Below are positions 14,601-25,780 of a DNA stretch of 64,000 nt, in pieces. The DNA comes from Stomorhina lunata. Its lineage: Eukaryota > Arthropoda > Insecta > Diptera > Rhiniidae. A program made the position numbers and the translations under genes. Positions within the stretch are counted from its first letter, which is position 1. Each line of letters begins with the position of its first letter. Below the pieces are notes generated by a model that saw only the letters and a list, made by a program, of their open reading frames with translations, was not told the DNA's origin and did no database searches. The stretch lies in contig OW121742.1 in NCBI GenBank assembly GCA_933228675.1, positions 109,142,493 to 109,206,492 of the forward strand, in the 5' to 3' direction.

Positions 14601-16510
14601 TTCTAATGATTCATTTCTAAATTTCATAGAAACGTTTGCAAAATTTGCATATTTCTTAATATTTACCTATTGAAACGATCAAATAAAAAATTGCATTATA
14701 AGATTTTAAGGAAATTTTAATAAATTGTAATGTTTCATTTCCACTTTTTTATAGGAATCTTTAAACGAAATTATTATTTTTGAGAATTTTGTCTTTGAAA
14801 TGGGCTAATATATAATATTTTTCTAATGTTTTTAAGAAACTTTATATTTTCTAATGTTTCATAACCAAATTTCATAGGAACGTTTGAAAAATTTTCATAT
14901 TTCTTAATATTTATTTACAAAAAAAGGGTTATAAAAAATTTAATTCTAAGATTTTAATGAAATTTCAATAAATCTTAATATTTCGTTTCCATTTTTAATA
15001 GGAACGTTGATAAAAATTGTTATTTTTGAGCATTTTGTCATCTAAATGTGTAAGTAAATACATTTTTTTTTTTTAATTTAATAAAATCTTAATATGGAAA
15101 TATTAACATTTTATTTCTCAATTCCATAGGCACGTTTAAAAAATTTGTTTAGCGTTTTATTTCCATTTTTTATAGGAATATTGAAAATTTTATGATTTTT
15201 GAGAATTTTGTTATTTCTATGGGATAATAAATAATATTTTTCTAAATTTTTTAAAAAATTTTATATTTTCTAATGTTTCATAATCAAATTTCATAGGAAC
15301 GTTTGAAAAATTTTCATATTTCTTAATATTTTTTTACAAAAAAAGGGTTATAAAAAATTTAGTTCTAAGATTTTAATGAAATTTCAATAAATCTTAATGT
15401 TTCGTTTCCATTTTTAATAGGAACGTTGACAAAAATTGTTATTTTTGAGCATTTTGTCATCTAAATGTGTAAGTAAATACATTTTTTTAATTTAATAAAA
15501 TCTTAATATGGAAATATTAACATTTTATTTCTCAATTCCATAGGAACGTTTAAAAAATTTGTTTAGCGTTTTATTTCCATTTTTTATAGGAATATTGAAA
15601 ATTTTATGATTTTTGAGAATTTTGTTATTTCTATGGGATAATAAATAATATTTTTCTAAATTTTTTAAAAAATTTTATATTTTCTAATGTTTCATAATCA
15701 AATTTCATAGGAACGTTTGAAAAATTTTCTTATTTCTAAATATTTATTTACAAAAAAAGGGTTATAAAAAATTTAGTTCTAAGATTTTAATGAAATTTCA
15801 ATAAATCTTAATGTTTCGTTTCCATTTTTAATAGGAACGTTGATAAAAATTGTTATTTTTGAGCATTTTGTCATCTAAATGTGTAAGTAAATATATATTT
15901 TTTTTTTTTAATTTAATAAAATCTTAATATGGAAATATTAACATTTTATTTCTCAATTCCATAGGAACGTTTAAAAAATTTGTTTAGTTTGTTTGTTTTT
16001 ATGATTTTTGCGAATTTTGTTATTTCTATCGGATAATAAATAATATTTTTCTAAATTTTTTAGAAAAATTTATATTTTCTAATGTTTCATAACCAAATTT
16101 CATAGGAACGTTTGAAAAATTTTCTTATTTCTAAATATTTAGTTTTAGAAATAAGCTTATAAAAAATTAAGTTGTAAGATTTTAAGCAAATTTTAATAAA
16201 TCTTCCATTTTTAATAGGAACGTTGGGAAAAATTTGTTATTTTTGAGAATTTTATCATTTAAATGTGTAAGCAAATAAATTTTTACTTAAAATTTATGGA
16301 AATCTTAATATTTCCTAACGTTTCATTTCCAAATTTCATAGGAACGTTTAGAAAATTTTTGAATTTTTGCAGATTTTATTTAAGGAACATGCTAAAGAAT
16401 AAGTTCTTTCTTCAAATAAATACAATTTTTTGGATTTTTTCGTGTTTCATTTCCATTTTTCATAGGAACATTTTTAAAAATCTTTATTTTAAGGCAAATT
16501 TTTTTCAAAC
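11600..16510 (+). repeat. ~124-bp satellite with conserved core CCATTTTCATAGGAACGTT
   Basis: A core reading roughly TTTCAATTCCATTTTCATAG followed by GAACGTTT recurs about 35-40 times. In the left part the core starts near 11637, 11761, 11884, 12006, 12130 and 12254, a spacing of 122-124 bp. DNA between cores is AT-rich and more divergent. Further right the units are less regular, and a higher-order unit of about 415 bp is repeated three times (cores at about 14984, 15403 and 15817) with near identity. All cores share one orientation. No coding potential. Confidence 0.85.
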
Positions 16511-18083
16511 TTGATATTTTATGAGTTTTCCTACAATATCTTCAGAAATATTTCCCACTTCATTGTCTGTCACACTCAAATAACAATAAAATCTAAAAAT
16601 CTAAGTAACGTTGTTGTTTATATGGCAACCTTTAACGGTTAATTTATGAGATTTGTTTTTATTATTGGCTTTTCGATAAAAAGATTCGAAAACAAAACGT
16701 GACTAAATATAATCGCAATAGAGAAATAAAAAATAGCAATAACATTAAACATAAAAAAATAATAAGAAATTTAATTACATTTTATTTAAGTTTCTTTTTA
16801 GAATTAAACATAAAAACCTTAAGAGACAAAGAATCTCGGCAAACTTTGTTGATTTTAGTTGTTAGTTTTTTAACAAGAATTTTTATGTTATAACTAAAAT
16901 AAACGAAATATTTGGGCAAATATTTTTTTTTTTATTATTTACTATAAATTAATAAAAAAAAGACATTTTAATTGCCTAAATAAACAATTTCTTAAACATA
17001 AAATATTTATGTATGTCGAAAAACTATTTATGTAAATAAATACAATTTTTTTATAAAATAAAAACATGCATTTTTTAATAAAAAAAAACTTGTTTAACAA
17101 CAAAAATAATTAAATAATTTGAATTTTTATTTTGTTGTAAATAATTTATTAAATTTTAAAATAAATGTTAAAATAATTATTATATGTTTTACATGACATT
17201 TTATTAGAGTTTCATTAACACCACGTCTATACTGTTTTCTACTCCCCTCTGCTTGCAACCCTGCTATTAATTATGGCAACACTTAATATGATCAAATTTT
17301 TAATCTAGTGGCAACTTTAATATTCAAGTGTTACCCTGTTTATGCAAATATAAAGCGATTTTTTAATGGATTCTAATTGGACCACGAAAAAGGTGAGTGG
17401 AGGGAATAAAGCTTGCGGACATTCAATTAAAGTTTTATTTTTGTCGAAATAGGACAGCAGAAAGAATTCTGGCAAAAAATTATTCCCAATACAAACAGAA
17501 TAAGAATTTCTGAGTTTCTGATGCTTTAATACGTAAAACCATCCATAGTTGCAGATTATTGGAATTAACCCTGTTCTACGAACCCCATTCAGAGATTGAA
17601 ACTAGATTCGTATCATAAATGTATGAATAGTCTCTGTCCAGGTTCATCTAAGCTCTGTTTCCGTAAATATATTTTAGTTATAAGAGTTTTGATCTTACGA
17701 TCCGCACTACCTAATCGTGAATTTATCGTGTTCTTTTAAAACGATTTAAAGTATTAACTTAAAGTATTAACTTTTTTAATGACTAAATACAGGGAATTTT
17801 TACACATAACTGATCTTGTAGTCCCAATGACGATTTAAGTCTTTGCTTTCATAAGCGGAAATAAAATCGCTTAAACACTTAGACAAACTGAAACTCTAGA
17901 TTGATATTAGGGTGTAACAAGTGTGGCAACTTCGAAAAAGCAATGTTGCCAATACCCAACAATTATATGTAGTAGCAAATAGGGTTGCCTGATCCTGGAA
18001 ATGTAACTGGTCAATATGATAACGATAAAGTGACAATTTTTAAGATCTAAAGGAAAGATATTATAAACACCACGAAAGTATCA
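16510..18083. other. AT-rich non-coding DNA
   Basis: Very AT-rich, then moderately AT-rich sequence with no exon, transposon end or tandem period recognised. A 64-codon open frame at 16699-16893 is compositionally AT-driven. Confidence 0.5.
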
Positions 18084-19690
18084 TGAAATTTCCTATAAAA
18101 ATAGGAAAATTTTCAAAAATTTTCCATAAAAATAAGAAATTTTTGAAAAATTTCCTATAAAAATAAGACATTTTTAAATAATTTATTGTAAAAATAGGAA
18201 ATTTTTGAATAATTTCCTATAAAAATAAGTAATTTTTGAAAAATTTCAAAAAAAAATAAATATTTGGAAAATTTCCTATAAAAATAAGAAATTTAAAAAA
18301 AAAATCCTATAAAAATAAGAAATTTTTGAAAAACTTTCTATAAAAATAAGACATTTTTAAAAAATTTCCTTTATAAATAAGAAATTTTTGAAAAATTTTC
18401 TTAAAAATTAAGTAATTTTTGTAAAATTTCCCAAAAAAAAAATAAATATTTGAAAAATTTCCTATAAAAATAAGAAATTAAAAAAAATCCTATAAAAATA
18501 AGAAATTTTTGAAAAACTTTCTATAAAAATAAGAAAAATTTTCTATTAAAATAACACATTTTTGAAAAATTTCCTTAAAAAAATAAGCAATTTTTGAAAA
18601 ATTTCAAAAAAAATAAATATTTGGAAAATTTCCTATAAAAATAAGAAATTTAAAAAAAATCCTATAAAAATAAGAAATTTTTGAAAAACTTTCTATAAAA
18701 ATAAGACATTTTTAAAAAATTTCCTTTATAAATAAGAAATTTTTGAAAAATTTTCTTAAAAATTAAGTAATTTTTGTAAAATTTCCCAAAAACAAATAAA
18801 TATTTGAAAAATTTCCTATAAAAATAAGAAATTAAAAAAAAATCCTATAAAAATAAGAAATTTTTGAAAAACTTTCTATAAAAATAAGAAATTTTTTAAA
18901 AATTTCCTATAAAAATAAGACATTTTTGAAAATTTTTCTATTAAAATAACACATTTTTGAAAAATTTCCTTAAAAAAATAAGCAATTTTTGAAAAATTTC
19001 CCATAAAAATAATAATTTTTTGAAAAATTTCCTATATAAATAACAAATTTCTGAAAAACTTTCTATAAAAACAAGAAATTTTTTCAATAATTTCATATAA
19101 AAATAAGACATTTTCTAAAAATTTCCCATAAAAATAAGAATTTTTTGAAAAATTTCCTATATAAATAACAAATTTCTGAAAAACTTTCTATAAAAACAAG
19201 AAATTTTTTCAAAATTTCATAAAAAAAATAAGACATTTTCTAAAAATTTCCCATAAAAATAAGAATTTTTTGAAAAATTTCCTATATAAATAACAAATTT
19301 CTAAAAAACTTTCTATAAAAACAAGAAATTTTTAAAAATTTCATATAAAAATAAGACATTTTCTAAAAATTTCCCATAAAAATAATAACTTTTTGAAAAA
19401 TTTCCTATATAAATAACAAATTTCTGAAAAACTATCTATAAAAACAAGAAATTTTTTCAAAATTTCATATAAAAATAAGACATTTTCTAAAAATTTCCCA
19501 TAAAAATAAGAATTTTTTGAAAAATTTCCTATATAAATAACAAATTTCTAAAAAACTTTCTATAAAAACAAGAAATTTTTTAAAAATTTCATATAAAAAT
19601 AAGACATTTTCTAAAAATTTCCCATATAAATAATAGTTTTTTGAAAAATTTCCTATAAAAATAAGAAATTATAAGAAAATAAGAAATTTT
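18084..19690 (+). repeat. 31-bp AT-rich satellite, array 1, with higher-order repeats
   Basis: The monomer reads about GAAATTTTTGAAAAATTTCC followed by TATAAAAATAA (31 bp). The left half holds a ~355-bp higher-order unit present twice (18256 region against 18612; 18442 against 18797). The right half holds a four-monomer unit, with the variant CCTATATAAATAACAAATTT starting at about 19031, 19156, 19281, 19404 and 19528, a spacing of 123-125 bp. Confidence 0.9.
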
Positions 19691-20350
19691 AGGTAACAGA
19701 TAGTTTTTGTGCAAAGAACTTTTTTGATTAAAGGTATTAAAATTTTTTGTTAATAGGACCTGTTTTGCACCAAAAGTTATAATATGACTTTTTGGTATAA
19801 TAGTACTTTTTTGAATAAAGATACTTTTTTATGAAAGTAAAAAAATTTAAGTACTTTTGTTTAATGTTATTTTTATAGGTTTAAACCATATTTTTATTCA
19901 GTGCGATTGCCTTATTCAAAACATCATAAAAATGGTACTTTTTGTAAAGGTACTTTTATTTTAAAAATAACATTTGTAATGTGATGTTATTGGCTAATGG
20001 TTTTTTCCTATTTTGTAAAAAGTTACTTTTAAATAGAAGGTAATTTTTGAAAAGAGGTACTTTTTGAAAAAAGTTACTTAATTTTGTATAAAATTAAACA
20101 ATTTTTTTTATAATGTACTTTTATATAAATGTTATTTTTATAGGATATTATCTAATTTTTCGTCATGCGATCGTTTTTATGAAAAAGGTATTGGTTTTAT
20201 GAAAAAGGTACTTTTTTATGAAGAAGGTACTTTTTTATGAAAAAATTACTTTGTTATAAAAAAGATATTGTTTTTATGGAAAAGGTACTGGTTTTATGAA
20301 AAGGGTACTGTTTTATGAAAAAGATACTTTTTTATGAAAAAAGTACTTTT
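19690..20350 (+). repeat. Short tandem repeat with GGTACTTTTT / TTTATGAAAAAGGTAC motifs
   Basis: The motif GGTACTTTTTATGAAAAA and variants recurs about every 17-20 bases from about 20165 to 20345. More divergent copies begin near 19750. Non-coding. Confidence 0.65.
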
Positions 20351-20469
20351 TAAATAAAGTTTAATTTCTTGATATTAAGTATATTTTTTTCAGAACTGTT
20401 CTTTTTAGTATAAACTTAAAAGAAAGATTTTTTTTTGCAAATAATCCCAGTCTATTATGTACTTTTATT

Positions 20470-20720
20470 TCTGTGGTTTGCTGCTAAAAGGGCCAATGTC
20501 AAAAAAAGATGGTTTCGAGAAAATTTGATTTAAAGTTTTTATTTTCCATATAAATTCAGGGTAACATTGCCCAGAAAACTCCTGATAAATCTTTTCTGAG
20601 TTAAGTTAGGAATTATTTGTTAGAGCTAAATAAAAGAGGACAAAGAGGGGAATCTAAGGCAATCATTACCTTAAAACAGCAAAATTATAGACATTGGCCC
20701 TTTTAGCATCAAGCCACAGA
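20470..20720. mobile_element. 251-bp foldback / MITE-like element with 31-bp inverted repeats
   Basis: 20470-20500 and 20690-20720 are inverted copies of a 31-bp sequence containing GCTAAAAGGGCCAATGTC, with two mismatches. The inner 189 bp shows no open frame. Flanks on both sides read TTTATT-like, so a short target duplication is possible but ambiguous. A HINE-like fragment starts just to the right. The superfamily is unassigned. Confidence 0.6.
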
Positions 20721-20722
20721 TT

Positions 20723-21093
20723 TATTAATGTAATAGACAATTTTTTTGATAAAATCGGTCCATATTTGACTGTAGCTCCCATACAAACTCTCCTGTCAAA
20801 ACGCACTGAGACAAAAATCTCTAAAACGCTCATAAATCTGAAGATAATGAGAATTTTGAGTTCATTTTTTTTTAAAGAAACTGTAATCAATTTGCCAAAT
20901 CTCGAGATAATCGGTCCACATTTGACCCTAGCTCTCATATAAGTCCAAATGACGGAAACAGCTTAAATATATAAGTTTTGAGAAAAATTAAGCAAAAATT
21001 TGTGTTTATACAGGAAAAAGAACACCTTTGACCTTAGTGGTGAAGGGTATCGTATGGTCGGGCTTGACCGACTATAGCACTTTCCTGCTTGTT
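20723..21093 (+). mobile_element. HINE (DINE-1-like) family 1, 3' fragment
   Basis: Matches the 3' half of the full copies at 36.1, 38.0 and 46.8 kb: the phrase AATCGGTCCACATTTGACCC, then GTGGTGAAGGGTATCG, then the terminal hairpin and a CTTGTTTT end. The 5' part, with the GTCY microsatellite and the left subterminal repeat, is missing. Diverged from the other copies. Confidence 0.75.
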
Positions 21094-21186
21094 TTTTTTT
21101 TTTTTTTTTTGTAAAAAGCCACTACTCTATAAATGGTACTTTTTGAGATTAAGAGAAGTTACAAAAGTTTTCATCGATACCAAAAC

Positions 21187-21745
21187 CAGACCCGCCAGAA
21201 GTGCCAATATACAGATTTTGGCTAGAAAATCGGCGATTTTTAAGAGATAATACCGAAATCTTAACTTCAAATTTTAAAATTTTTTTAACATACATAAATG
21301 AAATATTAGATGTTACAAAACGGTACAAGTTTTCAATAAAACCGATACATTGGAGTTTACAGAGTCAAAATTTTGGAACGAAATAAACATTTTCAAATTG
21401 TGTTTGTATACAAATATTTTCCATATAAAATTCTTTGTATAGAAAGATTTTCCATAAACATTTTTTTTTCAATATTATATTTTTTGTATAGAAGAATTTT
21501 TAATGTAAAATTTTTTGTATAGAGAAGTTTTCGATATGATTTTTTTCTTTTAGAAACATTTTCAATATGAATTTTGTCCCATAGAAAAATGTTCAATAAA
21601 AGTTTGTGCTATAGAAGTATTTTCATTAAACAAGTTTTTAATATTTGGCTATATTTGCGATATATTTGTTGACAATTCCGATTTTTGCCGATTTCTGAAA
21701 ATACAGCCGATAATGCCGTTTTTTCGAAAAATTCTGGCAGCCCTG
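21187..21745. mobile_element. Possible hAT-type MITE
   Basis: The right end read inward on the minus strand is CAGGGCTGCCAGAATT, typical of hAT ends. The left end is CAGACCCGCCAGAAGT (11 of 16 match). Flanking octamers ACCAAAAC and ACTATAAC agree at 6 of 8 positions, consistent with an old 8-bp target duplication. The interior has a ~35-50-bp AT-rich repeat at 21393-21640 (TTTGTATAGAA phrases) and no transposase. Confidence 0.4.
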
Positions 21746-22446
21746 ACTATAACACAAGTCAATACAAAAAATCGCTTAGTCTACTTTTACATTAGTCAGG
21801 TTTGGCTTATCAAGTCTTCAATTTGTATGAGAAAAAACTGACAGAATTAAAATTGAGCAAACCTGACCGTACCATCAAGTATACGAAAATTTTCAAAATT
21901 TTTATGAAATATAAGGAAAATAAAATGAAAACTGATGAAAAAAAAATGTTCGTGTGTGAACGTGAATACAGTGCCTAGTTTCTGTAACTCTCGCATCGAT
22001 AAATTATTCGAGTGGAACAATGAAAATGAAGAAGAAACTAGTTGAATTGAAACAAAATATCATTTTTTTCACCCAAGTGTTTCTGTAATTTATTTTTGTG
22101 AGAACTATCTGTCATTCAACAACTTACGTCAAATTTATTGGAAATGTGCGAGTAAAACTGTTTCTGTAAGCGAATTATGCGAAAAGTTTTTCATTTTATC
22201 TGTCAAAACAATTCGCACATATTAAAGGCGTCGAAAAAGAAACATTTGAACTAAAAAGTAAAAACAAATACATAATTTAAACATATAATTAAATAAAATG
22301 TAATCAATCGCTTCATTTTATTTATTCAAATATTTTCCATTTTAATTAATTTCAGAAAATTTAAAGAATATCAAAAATATTTCGGCGATCGTTTTGTTCG
22401 GCAACTAACAACACCACACTAAACATTTAAAATAATATATAAATAT
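21746..22446. other. AT-rich non-coding DNA
   Basis: No exon, transposon end or repeat period recognised. Confidence 0.5.
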
Positions 22447-23946
<1,500 letters not shown>

Positions 23947-24069
23947 TATTGCTCGTTTAAGAATATAAGATACATAAAAGTATTATCAAATTAATCTTTC
24001 ATTTAAAGTTCGTTTCTTGTACGCGAGAAAATGAGGGTAAGTGAAAAAGTGTATAACACTGGAAACGCA

Positions 24070-24823
24070 ACAAAAATTTTTCCAAGGTCAAAGTTATCCC
24101 ACTCTAAGCTCTTTTATATATTTTTATAAAAATATAATGTCTTCATGAGAAAGAACAGAAATTGAATCATATTTTGACTCGCAATACAATTGTGCGGTTT
24201 TGCAAAGCAGAACTGAAAAAAACGTTTAAAGATTTTTAAAATACACGTGGTGGCTGCTTTAATGGATCCATGCCAAAAAAAAAATTTGCCAGCTTTGGAG
24301 AAGTATATTAAAATGATTCTAAAAAACGCGTTAAATTTATTTCAAATCTTGGATGTATCCTATAATTCAGTTTCTAAATCAAAGTTAATTTTAGAAGAAA
24401 TAAAAAATTAGAGGATATTGATATCAATCGTCCATCTACCAGCAAATGTTCAAATTAACCATCAAAAATATGAAAGTATAATGTCCTGATTTTTTTATAA
24501 TTTTATATATATACATATATATATATTTACTGTAAAATTTCAAATACAAGACAACAAATGCTAGAATTCATGGGAACAATAATGCCTAATCTGAACAATA
24601 ATATGGAACTTGAAATTCAAAAATATCTTGATAGCGAAGTTATCCCAATATTGCAAAACTAGCAAATTTATGTTTCAGGATACCAGCTACGTCAGCATCA
24701 TCAAAACAAGCCTTTTCATTCGCTGACAACTGTGTAAACCAAAAAAGAAGTTCAATAAATCCTAACACAATAAAAAAGCAATTGTTTGTGCATGACAATA
24801 TGGGATTGATGAAACCAAAATAA
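24070..24823 (+). pseudogene. Decayed hAT transposase (C-terminal half)
   Basis: Two islands match the hAT family. Around 24229-24410 the translation reads IHVVAALMDPCQKK and then LPALEKYIKMILKNALN, resembling the conserved AxLDPRyK region. At 24662-24820 it reads FRIPATSASSKQAFSFADN followed by KRSSINPNTIKKQLFVHDN, the hAT C-terminal dimerisation motif (normally PATSaxSERvFS), ending at TAA. In-frame stops and shifts separate the islands, and the usual SER is SSK. It is an inactive relic on the same strand as gene A, about 0.8 kb upstream of its ATG. Terminal repeats were not found. Confidence 0.75.
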
Positions 24824-24879
24824 GAAAAATATGTATTTTGGTTTAAAAAAATATGATTTTTTTCTTTTTGTATTCGGCT

Positions 24880-24975
24880 TAAAGCCGGCGCACAGCCGCC
24901 GCTGGTCCATTTTTCTCCAGCCGTCGCCGCCGATAATTTGTAGTCGGCTTCGCCCTCTGATGGTAGCCCCTAAAC
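24880..24975. other. Local GC-rich patch in AT-rich DNA
   Basis: GCCGGCGCACAGCCGCCGCT and CAGCCGTCGCCGCCG lie within 60 bp, against very AT-rich surroundings. Short open frames cross it on both strands but none has a domain. It could be a piece of a mobile element or a CpG-rich promoter remnant. Confidence 0.45.
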
Positions 24976-25079
24976 AACAATATTGCCATATAGCAATATA
25001 TAACAAGAAATTTGGCAGCACTTTCAATACAGTGTTGACAATAACACCAAAAGTCGCAGCTTAATACAAAACTAAGCAC

Positions 25080-25614
25080 ACAACACTTTCATTCATACTC
25101 ACATCAAAGAAGCAAATATGTAGAAGAAAAACAAACTCACACACTAAAGCACAAACACTCATTCATATTGAAAGAGCAACAGGTTTTGTAGTAAACACAA
25201 CACGAACATGTTCGTATTGAAGAGATTCGCAATCTTGGGATTTGTTGTTGAACAAAACCCGCCATTAAGGCAACACTTGTAAACTATGCTTGTTCTTTTT
25301 TGTCATATTAGATCATTGTTCCCTTAATCTGGCAACTCCTGAACATGACATTTTGTCCGAGAGCTGTCAGTCAATTGAAGTTGGATGGAAAAAGTTGAGT
25401 GGCGTTTTTTTCACGGTGTTTATATAGTGAAAAAACTAGTGAGTGTGTGTGAAGTGTTTTTTATAGTTTCTTTCATTTAAGAGAAATGGCATTAAACCAA
25501 ATACAAAAACAATAAAAAGTTAATAAACAAATTCTTAATAAAAAGTTAAATAATACCATTAAGGTGGTACCATTAAAAAGTTCACACAAAAAAAATTAAA
25601 AAATTTTTAAAGAA
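25080..25614 (+). promoter_or_regulatory. Presumed promoter and 5' UTR of MADF gene A
   Basis: This stretch separates the hAT relic from the first codon. A TCAGTC initiator-like hexamer at 25367-25372 sits about 245 bp upstream of the ATG; no convincing TATA box or DPE is spaced to it. The start at 25615 has an A-rich leader (AAAGAAATG), which fits the fly start context. No transcription start can be proven from the sequence. Confidence 0.35.
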
Positions 25615-25780
25615 ATGTCCGAAATAGAAGCAAAAAATATGTATGATAGTACCATCAAAATGTGTGGAGCCATTAAAAAACACAAATGTCTCTACGATGC
25701 CCGTCTTTCGGTGCGTAAGAATTTGTCGGAAGAAATTCTAGTCGCTTGGGAAGCAGTGGCCAAGGAGTGCGATGAAACAG
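25615..25780 (+). CDS. Gene A coding exon 1 (first half of MADF)
   Basis: 166 nt from the ATG to ACAG|GTAAGA, a strong donor. It ends in phase 1 after residue 55. The same length and phase as exon 1 of gene B support both models. Confidence 0.9.

Noticed and set aside
18084..19690. CRISPR array (31-bp repeats)
   Set aside because: There are no unique spacers between repeats; the units are contiguous AT-rich monomers in a eukaryotic genome.
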